A stretch of 39,629 bases of DNA from assembly GCF_009601025.1 (NCBI RefSeq), contig NZ_WIVE01000037.1:1-39629 (forward strand), read 5' to 3'. The notes beneath the pieces are model-generated. The model did not search any database, was not told where the DNA came from, and saw only the letters and a program-made list of their open reading frames with translations. This stretch comes from Roseospira navarrensis. GTDB taxonomy: Bacteria > Pseudomonadota > Alphaproteobacteria > Rhodospirillales > Rhodospirillaceae. This document shows positions 26,501 to 33,272 of this stretch, one piece after another. The position numbers and the translations under genes are program-made. Within the stretch, counting starts at the first letter, position 1. The number at the start of each line of letters is the position of its first letter.

Positions 26501-26911
26501 TCGGGCCTGACCCAGTCCACGCTGGTTGCGCCGTTCACCTATGCCGATTCGGTGCTGACCCTGCGCGAGGCCCGCACCAACGGCCCCTCGCTGGGTCTGA
26601 CCGCCAACGGCGCCCTGGACCTGGAGCGCGACACCCTGGACCTGCGCGGGGTGGTGGTGCCGCTGTATCTGGTCAACGCGATCCTGGGCGAGATCCCGCT
26701 GCTGGGCGACATTCTGGTGGGCGAGGAAGGCGGCGGCATCTTCGCCGTCGGCTACACCGCGCGTGGTCCGATGGATGACCCGGCGGTGTCGGTCAATCCG
26801 CTCACGGTGCTCACGCCGGGGATCCTGCGCGGCGTGTTCGGCGACGGATCCGGCCCGGCCCCTGGCGAGGGCGGCGGCTCCATCCCGAGCGCGGGACCCG
26901 GACGCCATTGA
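23585..26911 (+). CDS. Large AsmA/YhdP-like envelope protein (DUF3971 type)
   Basis: A 1108-residue protein, starting most likely at the GTG at 23585. An uncleaved N-terminal membrane span (about residues 13-32, GLGVLVLLFVLGAWTL) anchors a very long periplasmic region of beta-rich repeats. A Pro-rich linker (PPRPPGPPGPTG) lies near residue 145. The C-terminal part (RGVVVPLYLVNAILGEIPLL and GYTARGPMDDPAVSVNPLT) is the AsmA/TamB-like ending. Such proteins are thought to carry lipids between inner and outer membranes. The start has only a weak binding site; no ATG gives the membrane helix in a better place. It is divergent from glnE. Confidence 0.85.
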   Translation: MVLKTVERTVRRIGAGLGVLVLLFVLGAWTLSRGPLTVPFLLPSIERALAEAVADAGLDLAVAVEAAALEWRGPAEGLDITLRGVRIAEPDGTPVARVGRVAVSLDGGALIRGEVALSRLTVVAPDLRVVRAADGSVSLGLGPPRPPGPPGPTGSDAEPPPAPHATAALPEDALLDTWDALAGMHLALQDARLLVDDRTLGRSWQVRLPEVVAGRGGDGSGSLTLEASLTAFPEAGPVAAEAPGVDIALRHDRATGETAALLAVAALNPARHLAEPLGVPALAGWDQRLDGTVTLDLTLDGDPADWIRFARIALVGRAGTLALPAPIDRTYDIRSLVVDATAEHDADPRRLDLTLNEATLGLDGATLRLRGAASDAAAGRASGVVDVSLTPVTMPVIARLWPGDVARGALNWMAPNLSDGLVVGTGVRLGLEGPTLADLDVASLSGDGAVMGMTVNYLDGLPPATGAHGRVMFGLDAITLDIDGGGVGALKVTDGDIAFTGFDADVERADMTFDIVGPLTDAMALIDNEPLGYASQVGIDPAEVGGAAETTLTLGLPLLKDLPLEALEVRVQSQARGVSLPGVALGQDLTAGDLALDLTGAGMDVTGRATLGGVPVRLDWRENFTDAGDFDRRYRVEGRVDNAGRAAFRLDGGPFQPPILDGPVDAVVTYTETRGEPGRLDADVDLTPARLALDPLGWGKAPGVPGRAAVTGAIAEDSITVDFDVTTAAAGDVAGRARLSGAGDLRRVDLDRVRLGPETDLRASVEGATGPGAEPGASYAITLEGHALDLRAALAGDDDPAETAAGAGPDELPPPPVPSLTDGGEAGTDPGPALTLRLALDRLLLTDTVTLAPVEGTAVRDAEGHWRSAQVAGRVGERPGGGPSVSLRLTPQAGTLTRTLSARSGDAGAVAAALGVTDRLRGGTMTLNGTLDAEDRLTGTLRVDDFSLTDAPVLARILAVAALTGILDEMRGSGLTQSTLVAPFTYADSVLTLREARTNGPSLGLTANGALDLERDTLDLRGVVVPLYLVNAILGEIPLLGDILVGEEGGGIFAVGYTARGPMDDPAVSVNPLTVLTPGILRGVFGDGSGPAPGEGGGSIPSAGPGRH

Positions 26912-27030
26912 TCGGGGCCGTCACACGCCCGCTCTGATGCCGCTGGGAGACGACCAGCCACACCGTTTGGTCGAGGGTTTCACCGGAACCCGGGGGCCGT
27001 TGCGGCGTTTCAGACCTGCAGACCGAGGGC

Positions 27031-27239
27031 TAATACCAGCGGCGGGTGAGTTTGACTCACCCGCCCCGGGCGCCCTTTGGGCGCCCGTGCTTTTGCGATT
27101 GGCACCGCGAAGCGGTGCCAGGGCGGCACCGGCCCTCTCCCCCACCCGGCCACCCAACGCCAGTATCCTATGGGTGGCCGGGTGGGGGAGAGGGCCGGCC
27201 ACGGACTTCAACGGTCATCGTCAGATGCCGTTGGTATAA
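27031..27239. repeat. Dispersed hairpin-rich element, copy 1 (MITE-like)
   Basis: The ends look like inverted repeats: TAATACCAGCGGC at 27031 and, reversed, TTATACCAACGGC at 27239. Inside are four stem-loops in series, including GGGTGAG/CTCACCC, GGGCGCCC, GGCACCGC/GCGGTGCC and a perfect 28-bp inverted repeat (27129-27156 with 27171-27198) around a 14-nt loop. The right 139 bp recur at 37235-37376 with roughly nine differences by eye. No protein is encoded. It sits 30 bp before the DUF1523-like gene. Confidence 0.85.
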
Positions 27240-27268
27240 GCCCCGCCATCAGAGAAGGAAACGCTGCC

Positions 27269-27673
27269 ATGACCCTGCGAAAAAAGATGATGATCGGCCT
27301 GGGGCTTGTCCTCGTGGTCGCGCTTGCTCTGACGTATGTGCGCTGGGGACCGAAGGCCTGGGAGGTCCAGATCACCGGCACGACGGGTGACGGCCGCGAG
27401 ATCCAGTATCGAATCGACACGGTGTACGCCGGCACCGCCGACACATTGATCTTCAAGAACACGGATGCGGGCTTCATGCCGCCCTATTTCAAGTTCGACT
27501 CGGCCAATCTGCAATCCGTGGCGAACCGTGTGACCCGGGAATGCCCGCAGGAGCCCGTGACGGTGAACGGCTATGGCCTGCGCATTCCGTTCATGAACAT
27601 GTTCCCCAACGCCACCTCGATCGAGGCGCCGGAACGGTGCCGGAAGGCCCCCTCCGACTCGGGCCAGGGATAG
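27269..27673 (+). CDS. DUF1523-like membrane-anchored protein
   Basis: A 134-residue protein with a single N-terminal membrane span (about residues 5-23) and a soluble domain. The segments VQITGTTGDGREIQYRIDTV, KNTDAGFMPPYFKFDS and the ending YGLRIPFMNMFPNATSI resemble the DUF1523 family, whose role is unknown. Two cysteines (Cys90 and Cys127, by eye) could form a disulfide if the domain is periplasmic. The ATG at 27269 follows AGAAGGAA. It stands alone, preceded by the hairpin element, and converges on the minus-strand gene at 27764. Confidence 0.75.
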   Translation: MTLRKKMMIGLGLVLVVALALTYVRWGPKAWEVQITGTTGDGREIQYRIDTVYAGTADTLIFKNTDAGFMPPYFKFDSANLQSVANRVTRECPQEPVTVNGYGLRIPFMNMFPNATSIEAPERCRKAPSDSGQG

Positions 27674-27763
27674 GACGCGCCGGCGGTCCGGCGCGGCCGC
27701 CGGTGCCGGTAGCCGTCTCGCGCTCCCTCACGTCGCCCGAGGCGAAGCGCGGGACGGTCGGTC

Positions 27764-28207
27764 TCAGGGACTCGGCAGCGCGCACCCCGGGTCCGTGAGC
27801 GTGGCCGCGCGCGGCGGGAACAGGCCCACGGCGTCCACGCCCTCATAGCCCGCCCGGTCCGCCGGCCCCGTCACCAGCCGCTGCGCACCCTGAGGCCCGC
27901 CGACGAACACGACGACCGCGACGGCCAGCATCCAGCGATGCGCCTGCACCGAGCGCGTGAGCCCGAGCAGTGGCAGAATGGCGATGGCCGGGAACCCCGT
28001 GAACCAGAACGCCGCGGTATCGATCCGAATGGGGGCCTCGCACCGCTGGATCGCGGCGCGCCACGCGACAATGTCGGCCACACCCCAGGCCGTGGCCGCC
28101 AGCGCAAGCACGGCAAACCCGCCGAGGATGGCAAGCGCGGTGGATCGGCCCCGGACGTGATCGGGCCGGACGTGATCGGGCCGGACGATGGGCCGCCGCG
28201 CGCTCAC
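27764..28207 (-). CDS. Three-span membrane protein, unknown (downstream gene of a pair)
   Basis: A 147-residue hydrophobic protein starting at the GTG at 28207, with about three membrane spans (ALAILGGFAVLALAATAWGV, FWFTGFPAIAILPLLGL, WMLAVAVVVFVGG). Its N terminus contains RPDHVRPDHV, made by a 15-bp tandem duplication at 28151-28180. The GTG overlaps the ancestral stop of the upstream gene as GTGA, a classic coupled pair. Because of the 49-bp duplication upstream, the frame now reads through from the upstream gene, making one 269-residue fusion (28573-27764). No family is recognised. Confidence 0.55.
   Translation of the reverse strand: MSARRPIVRPDHVRPDHVRGRSTALAILGGFAVLALAATAWGVADIVAWRAAIQRCEAPIRIDTAAFWFTGFPAIAILPLLGLTRSVQAHRWMLAVAVVVFVGGPQGAQRLVTGPADRAGYEGVDAVGLFPPRAATLTDPGCALPSP
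28151..28180. repeat. 15-bp in-frame tandem duplication
   Basis: The unit CCGGACGTGATCGGG occurs twice in a row (28151 and 28166), with nine bases of a third. It keeps frame and gives the repeated RPDHV in the protein at 27764-28207. It lies 100 bp from the 49-bp duplication, suggesting a slippage-prone stretch. Confidence 0.85.
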
Positions 28208-28573
28208 CCCCCGAACAGGGCCAGCAGCCCGGCCAACGGGTGATCGGGCGGGCCGGCGGCGGGTTCGATGCGGGCCAGATCCTCGGGAGAAAGCTCGGTC
28301 TCGGCCATGGTCGGCCCGACGGCGCCGGTCAGGGGGAGAAAGCTCGGTCTCGGCCATGGTCGGCCCGACGGCGCCGGTCAGGGCCTCCACCACCAGCGGT
28401 CCCGTCATCAGGGCCGCCACGGCCACCACGCCGAGCAAGGTCCACCGCCGCGTCCGGGCCTGCCCCGCCGCCGCGCGGTCGCGGGCCACCAGCGCGCGGG
28501 CGTGGTCGGTCGTGGCCTGCACGGCCGGATCGGCGGACAGTCGTCGTTTACCGAAGGGCTGGGGGGGTGGCAT
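28204..28573 (-). pseudogene. Small membrane protein disrupted by 49-bp tandem duplication
   Basis: The start at 28573 has a strong AAAGGAGG site. The frame encodes a charged N terminus (RARDRAAAGQARTRR-like region near residues 30-43), one membrane span (about 45-66), then MAETELSP. Here a 49-bp duplication shifts the frame by one and translation runs on into the next gene. Removing one copy restores an ending EDLARIEPAAGPPDHPLAG then LLALFGG and a TGA at 28206-28204, for 106 residues, with the stop overlapping the next start as GTGA. So the ancestral gene pair can be read directly. An assembly or recent slippage event must be excluded. Confidence 0.65.
28285..28382. repeat. 49-bp perfect tandem duplication
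   Basis: Two identical 49-bp units start at 28285 and 28334 (each beginning GGGAGAAAGCTCGGTCTCGG and ending GCGCCGGTCAGG). The length is not a multiple of three, so it changes the reading frame of the minus-strand gene that contains it. The absence of differences between copies indicates a recent event. Confidence 0.9.
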
Positions 28574-28591
28574 CCGAGGGCCCTCCTTTGA

Positions 28592-28610
28592 CGGTTCGGT
28601 TCCCGAACCG
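28592..28610. repeat. 19-bp palindrome in the leader of the small membrane gene
   Basis: CGGTTCGG (28592-28599) and CCGAACCG (28603-28610) are perfect arms around a 3-nt centre. It is about 20 bp upstream of the start codon at 28573 on the minus strand, just above the ribosome site, so it could be an operator or a leader hairpin. The rest of 28574-28800 shows no gene. Confidence 0.45.
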
Positions 28611-28814
28611 CGACAACACGCGGCAAAACCCGCCTCAATTTCGAAGCAATGTATCAGGAATGGCTCACGAGGAAACCTCAACACAAGGCATATGCCCGCG
28701 TGTGACACTCGTATGAGATGCAATGAGGGTTGACGAACGGATTGGCGGGACGGGCCGACCAATGCCGCGTCCGTCCCGACGATCATCAACCGTCACGTTG
28801 CGTTGACCTGCGAA

Positions 28815-28875
28815 TTGTCATTGCACCATGACGGCTTGTCATTGCGGACCCGAGCATATTCATGGTACCTAATAT
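28815..28875 (+). promoter_or_regulatory. Candidate activated promoter of the octaheme cytochrome operon
   Basis: TTGTCATTGC occurs exactly twice, at 28815-28824 and 28836-28845, 21 bp apart (two helical turns). A good -10 box TAATAT lies at 28870-28875 without a good -35 box. With a start near 28882 the repeats centre near -62 and -41, the usual places for an activator. The promoter would serve the octaheme cytochrome c gene starting at 29056. Confidence 0.5.
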
Positions 28876-29055
28876 GGGCGGTCACGGTCGTTTCGCGCCG
28901 CATCCCCCCTCGCCGGGTCCCTGTCGCGGTGCATGCAACCGACCGGGCGAGAGCCGATGAGTCCCGATCCGACCCTGTACGCGACGCGCGCCGAACGCTC
29001 CGCCGGGTCCGGCGCCGCGCCCATGGGGGACCGGCGGCTCAAGGGGACACGATCC

Positions 29056-30744
29056 ATGAAGGGACGAACCCGCCCTGCCCCGCGCCTCGCAGGAGTCGAG
29101 GACCGCCGGGCCCTCCGTGCCGTGCTCATCGGCCTCGGGCTGCTGGTCCTGGTCGTCTGGCCGCTCCAGGACGCCGCCGCCGCCGGCACCGCGCAGGCCC
29201 AGGGCGCCATCACCGGCACCAGCGGCATCGAGGTGCTGCCCGAATCCACCGCCGACCATTCCAAGTTCGACGAGTTGGAGGGCCCGTTCGCCAACGGCCC
29301 CGAAGTCACGGCCGCCTGCCTGGAATGCCATGTGAACGCCGCCGACCAGATCCAGCAGACCAAGCACTGGACCTGGCGTTTCGAGAACCCGTTGACCGGC
29401 CAGGACCTTCTGGGCAAGCGCAACGTGGTCAACAACTTCTGCGTCTCGACGGGCACCAACTGGCCGCGCTGCACAAGCTGCCACGTGGGCTATGGCTGGA
29501 AGGACGCGTCCTTCGACCACAGCCAGGACACCCTTGTGGACTGTCTCGTCTGTCACGACACCACCGGCAGCTACAAGAAGTTCCCCACCGGGGCCGGCCA
29601 TCCGGCCTATGAAGACACGACCTGGGCCGGCAAGCCCTGGCCGGCGGTCGATCTGGTCAAGGTCGCCCAGAACGTGGGCCGGACATCCCGCGAGACCTGC
29701 GGCGAGTGCCATTTCTATGGTGGCGGCGGCGATGCGGTGAAGCATGGCGACCTGGATTCGACCATGACCAACCCGGACTTCGCCCTGGATGTCCACATGG
29801 ACAAGGACGGGCTGAACTTCCGCTGCTCCACCTGCCACACCACCGGCAGCCACGACGTCACCGGCAGCCGCTACACCACCCAGGCGGTGGACCGCCTCGG
29901 CATCGATGTGCCCGGGCACACCGACGACACGCGGGCCACCTGCGAGAGCTGCCACGGGGTCGCCGCCCACGACGACCACCCGAAGCTGAACACGCACACC
30001 GACCGCATCGCCTGCACCACCTGCCACGTGCCCGAATTCGCGCGCGGCGGCGTCAAGACCAAGATGTGGTGGGACTGGTCCACGGCCGGCGAGATGAACG
30101 AGGCGGGCAAGCCCTTCGTCGTGAAGGGCGACGACGGCTATCCCCTCTACGTGTCCAAGAAGGGCACGTTCGAATGGGCCGAGAACGTCATCCCCGAATA
30201 CCGCTGGTTCAACGGCGTGATCGAGTACACCCAGAAGGGCGACACCATCGACCCGGCCGACGTGGTGCCGATCAACAGCATCCAGGGCAGTCCGGACGAT
30301 CCCGACTCCCGCATCTGGCCGTTCAAGATCATGCGCGGCAAGCAGCCCTACGACACCGGGCACAACGTGCTGGCGCTGCCGCACCTGTTCGGCAAGGACG
30401 AGGCCGCATACTGGAAGAGCTTCGATTGGGCCAAGGCGCTGGAAGGCGGCATGCAGGCCGAGGAGATCTCGTTCTCCGGCAATTATGACTTCGTCGAGAC
30501 CGAATACTACTGGCCGATCCTGCACATGGTCTCGCCCAAGGAGGACGCGCTTCACTGCAACGCCTGCCACACCAAGAACGGCCGTCTCGCGGGCATGACC
30601 GGCTTCTACATGCCGGGCCGCGACTACTTCCCGTGGCTGTCGTGGATCGGCTGGGGCGCGGCCGCGCTCACCCTGGCCGGCGTGCTGGTGCACGGCCTGA
30701 TCCGCATCGTGACCGCCACGCGGTCGCGCACCCCCCGCGCCTGA
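29056..30744 (+). CDS. Octaheme c-type cytochrome, tetrathionate reductase family
   Basis: A 562-residue multiheme cytochrome. It has eight CxxCH motifs, at Cys88, 139, 163, 215, 257, 296, 320 and 501, plus a signal peptide (core about residues 20-36) and a C-terminal membrane span (about 527-549). The block NNFCVSTGTNWPRCTSCHVG followed by YGWKD matches the octaheme tetrathionate reductase (OTR) group; Lys149 in GYGWKD may be the unusual lysine heme ligand known there (inference). OTR of Shewanella reduces tetrathionate, nitrite and hydroxylamine in vitro, with unclear physiological role. Here the protein is membrane-anchored with its heme domain in the periplasm. The cytochrome b gene follows 18 bp downstream. 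The start follows AGGGG. Confidence 0.9.
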   Translation: MKGRTRPAPRLAGVEDRRALRAVLIGLGLLVLVVWPLQDAAAAGTAQAQGAITGTSGIEVLPESTADHSKFDELEGPFANGPEVTAACLECHVNAADQIQQTKHWTWRFENPLTGQDLLGKRNVVNNFCVSTGTNWPRCTSCHVGYGWKDASFDHSQDTLVDCLVCHDTTGSYKKFPTGAGHPAYEDTTWAGKPWPAVDLVKVAQNVGRTSRETCGECHFYGGGGDAVKHGDLDSTMTNPDFALDVHMDKDGLNFRCSTCHTTGSHDVTGSRYTTQAVDRLGIDVPGHTDDTRATCESCHGVAAHDDHPKLNTHTDRIACTTCHVPEFARGGVKTKMWWDWSTAGEMNEAGKPFVVKGDDGYPLYVSKKGTFEWAENVIPEYRWFNGVIEYTQKGDTIDPADVVPINSIQGSPDDPDSRIWPFKIMRGKQPYDTGHNVLALPHLFGKDEAAYWKSFDWAKALEGGMQAEEISFSGNYDFVETEYYWPILHMVSPKEDALHCNACHTKNGRLAGMTGFYMPGRDYFPWLSWIGWGAAALTLAGVLVHGLIRIVTATRSRTPRA

Positions 30745-30762
30745 GACGAGGAGACCGGAACA

Positions 30763-31413
30763 ATGGCACTGCAAAGCGTGATGGTCTTCAGCCGATTCGA
30801 GCGCTTCTGGCACTGGTTCCAGGCCGTTCTCATCATCGCCCTGATGATGACGGGCTTCGAGGTCAACGGGGCCTATGAGTGGCTGGGCTACGAGACCGCC
30901 GCCCAATGGCACCGCTGGACGGCCTGGGTGCTGATCTGGCTGTGGGTGTTCGCCATCTTCTGGCACCTCATCACCGGGGAGTGGAAGCAGTACATCCCGA
31001 CACCCCGGGGCATGGTCGAGGTGATCCGGTACTACTCCGTCGGCATCTTCGACCCCACGGTGTCGCACCCGTACAAGAAGACGCGGCTGGCCAAGCACAA
31101 CCCGGTGCAGCGCGTGGCCTACTCGGCGTTCAACATCCTGATTACGCCGATCATCTGGATCACCGGCCTGTTGTACATGTTCTACAACGACTGGGACGTG
31201 GTGGGTCTGGACGGCGGCGCGATCACCCTGGCCGGGGTGGCGCTGGTCCACACGGCGGCGGCCTTCGCCATGCTGGTGTTCTTCATCGGGCACGTCTACA
31301 TGGCCGGCTTCACCGCCAAGCCGTTCTACGGCTACATCAAGTCCATGATCACCGGCTACGAGCACGTGGAGGTGGACGAGCCGGCCCGGACGGGCGCCCC
31401 CCCGGCGGAATAG
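30763..31413 (+). CDS. Cytochrome b subunit, partner of the octaheme cytochrome
   Basis: A 216-residue di-heme cytochrome b561/hydrogenase-cytochrome-b type protein with four likely membrane spans (about 18-36, 51-69, 120-140 and 152-178). Probable heme-ligand histidines are in FERFWHWFQ, AAQWHRWTAW, FWHLITGEW and the fourth-helix HTAAAF/GHVYMAG segment. It likely takes electrons from quinol and feeds the octaheme protein encoded 18 bp upstream, or the reverse. A GACGAGGAGA site precedes the start. The C terminus is short, acidic and cytoplasmic or periplasmic. Confidence 0.9.
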   Translation: MALQSVMVFSRFERFWHWFQAVLIIALMMTGFEVNGAYEWLGYETAAQWHRWTAWVLIWLWVFAIFWHLITGEWKQYIPTPRGMVEVIRYYSVGIFDPTVSHPYKKTRLAKHNPVQRVAYSAFNILITPIIWITGLLYMFYNDWDVVGLDGGAITLAGVALVHTAAAFAMLVFFIGHVYMAGFTAKPFYGYIKSMITGYEHVEVDEPARTGAPPAE

Positions 31414-31449
31414 GGCAGTCGCGGCCCCGCGCGCGTCCCTCACCGAATA

Positions 31450-31479
31450 TCGACAGGGTGCGCGCCCCGGGGCTATAGT
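31450..31479 (+). promoter_or_regulatory. Strong candidate sigma-70 promoter
   Basis: TCGACA (31450-31455) and TATAGT (31474-31479) are 18 bp apart, each one mismatch from consensus. It sits between the cytochrome b gene and the 526-residue gene at 31604, with an expected leader of about 118 nt. It is the best promoter match I found in the window. Confidence 0.6.
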
Positions 31480-31603
31480 ATCGACGGTGTCGCGTGGCGG
31501 CGCTCCTGGGGGGCGTCGCCACGTCCGCATCGGACCGGCCGCTCCCTCCGCCCCGTCCTCCGCCATGTCCCGTCCGCACCCGGGAGAATCCCGAGAGGAT
31601 CCC

Positions 31604-33184
31604 ATGGACCCCGATTCCGCGACCACCCCGGACCGCTCAGCGCCCCTCGCCGGCACCCTGACCGTCGGCGGCGGCCGGCCCGCCGCGCCGGTCACCCTGG
31701 AAATCCTGCATCGGATCGAAGCCGGCGCCCTGTTCGAGCTGGACAGCGCGCTGAACACGGGCCGGCTGGACGACCTGAAGCCGCTGCCCCGCATGGCCCT
31801 GGCGCTGCTGCAGTTCGATTTCGCGACCGTCCAGGCCCTGTTGCCGCGCCTGCCGGACGCCGACGTGCGCCAAGCCGTGGCCGCGGCGGCGCTATTCCAG
31901 GACGACCCCGGCCCCGCGCCCGATCTGGATCCCGACGCGACCACCGACCCCGATCCGGAGGTGGAAGACACCGCCCGGACCTATGTCCAGGCCATGGCCG
32001 CCATGTTCGACGACAGCGCGGCGGCCATCCTGAGCCACGGCCCGGCCCCGGAGTGGGTGTCGCCGCTGCACCGCTATATCTACCTGCGGCTTCAGATCTA
32101 CCTGCGCCCGGTCACCGACCCGGACATGAACCACCTGTTCCCCACGGACACGCTGTCCGAGGGCGAAATCTTCTGCCTGCTGCTCTACCACCTGGAACAC
32201 GGCCGACAGGGCTTCGTGGACATCGCCCTCGGCCGCCTGAACGCCACGCACCGCAAGAGCGGGCACGTCTTCTATCTGTTGTCGCGCAGCGCCCTGCAGA
32301 CCAACGCCATCGACGCCGCCAAGGCGTGGATGCTCAACGCCCAGGCCTGCCAGGGCCTGGACGAGCGGCTGGACGAGCAACTGTACGCCCTGTTCGGCCC
32401 GGCGGCGGCCGGTCCGGCCCTGCCGGCGGACCGGGACGTGGGCCTGCGCGCCCTGCGCGGCGTGGCCCACCGGGGGGCCTATGCCGTGCGGCGGGGCAGC
32501 CTGCGCACGGTGCCCCGACCGGACTCGCCGCACGGCGCGCCGTGCTTCAGGCATGCCGACGCCGACCTGGCCGAGGACGTCGCGGTCATGCGCGCCGCCT
32601 TCGAGGCCGCGCCCTCGCCCTGGACCGGCGACCCGGAGACCGACCCCAAGGCCCGCTTCCTGGGCATCGAAAAGCGCTTCGTGGCGGTCGCCCCGCCCAA
32701 ATCAACGGCGGATCTGGCGCTGGCCGCCTCGGCCCTGACCTCGTGGTCGGTGGTCTGGTTCGACTGCTGGGCCGCGATCATGGCCAACATCGGCAAGCTG
32801 GAGAGCGACGGCGCCGCGCCGGACCTGGCCTTCATCGAGGCCAACGCACAGTTCATCCGCTCCGCCTGGCAGCAGATGGAACGCGACCGCCTGACCGTCC
32901 CGGAGGGGCACGCCGTCGTGCACATGGTGACGGACGCCCGGTCCGTGGGCGCGCTGCGGGTGCTGTGGCCGGCCGCGCGCTTCGTGCTGTGCATCCCCGG
33001 CGCGGACGTCATGGAGTCCGTGACGGCGGGCGGCGTGCAGGCGGACTGGTTCGAACGCGTGCTGCACTGGCGCGATCCCCGCCACCTGGCGCGGGCCCTG
33101 GCCGTCATGGGCGTGCCCCGGGCGCGCCGCCGCGAAACCCTGGAGACGGCGCACCACCTGCGCCACCTCTTCTATCCCGTGTGA
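31604..33184 (+). CDS. Uncharacterised 526-residue soluble protein
   Basis: I do not recognise the family. The N-terminal third is Ala/Asp/Pro-rich and looks helical (EILHRIEAGALFELDSALNT). A middle region contains LSEGEIFCLLLYHLEHGRQG and AKAWMLNAQACQG, which has a helical-repeat feel. The C-terminal part has GHAVVHMVTDARSVGALRVL and RFVLCIPGADVMESVT, and ends HHLRHLFYPV. No signal peptide or membrane span is seen, so it is probably cytoplasmic. The ATG at 31604 has GAGAGGA just upstream. It is followed 88 bp later by a TPR protein, and the two may work together. Confidence 0.75.
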   Translation: MDPDSATTPDRSAPLAGTLTVGGGRPAAPVTLEILHRIEAGALFELDSALNTGRLDDLKPLPRMALALLQFDFATVQALLPRLPDADVRQAVAAAALFQDDPGPAPDLDPDATTDPDPEVEDTARTYVQAMAAMFDDSAAAILSHGPAPEWVSPLHRYIYLRLQIYLRPVTDPDMNHLFPTDTLSEGEIFCLLLYHLEHGRQGFVDIALGRLNATHRKSGHVFYLLSRSALQTNAIDAAKAWMLNAQACQGLDERLDEQLYALFGPAAAGPALPADRDVGLRALRGVAHRGAYAVRRGSLRTVPRPDSPHGAPCFRHADADLAEDVAVMRAAFEAAPSPWTGDPETDPKARFLGIEKRFVAVAPPKSTADLALAASALTSWSVVWFDCWAAIMANIGKLESDGAAPDLAFIEANAQFIRSAWQQMERDRLTVPEGHAVVHMVTDARSVGALRVLWPAARFVLCIPGADVMESVTAGGVQADWFERVLHWRDPRHLARALAVMGVPRARRRETLETAHHLRHLFYPV

Positions 33185-33272
33185 TCCCGCATCGGGGATC
33201 CCACGCAGCAGACGCAGCAGATCCGACCGCCCCGTGGACGGACGTCCCGGGACGGCCGAGACGGAGACTGAG

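Noticed and set aside
27077-27268. N-terminal extension of the DUF1523-like protein into the hairpin element
   Set aside because: The extension is repeat-derived and has no ribosome site; ATG 27269 has one and starts just before the membrane span.
28882-31971. Minus-strand frame of about 1000 codons across the cytochrome genes
   Set aside because: It is antisense to eight CxxCH motifs and a clear cytochrome b, and has no motif of its own.
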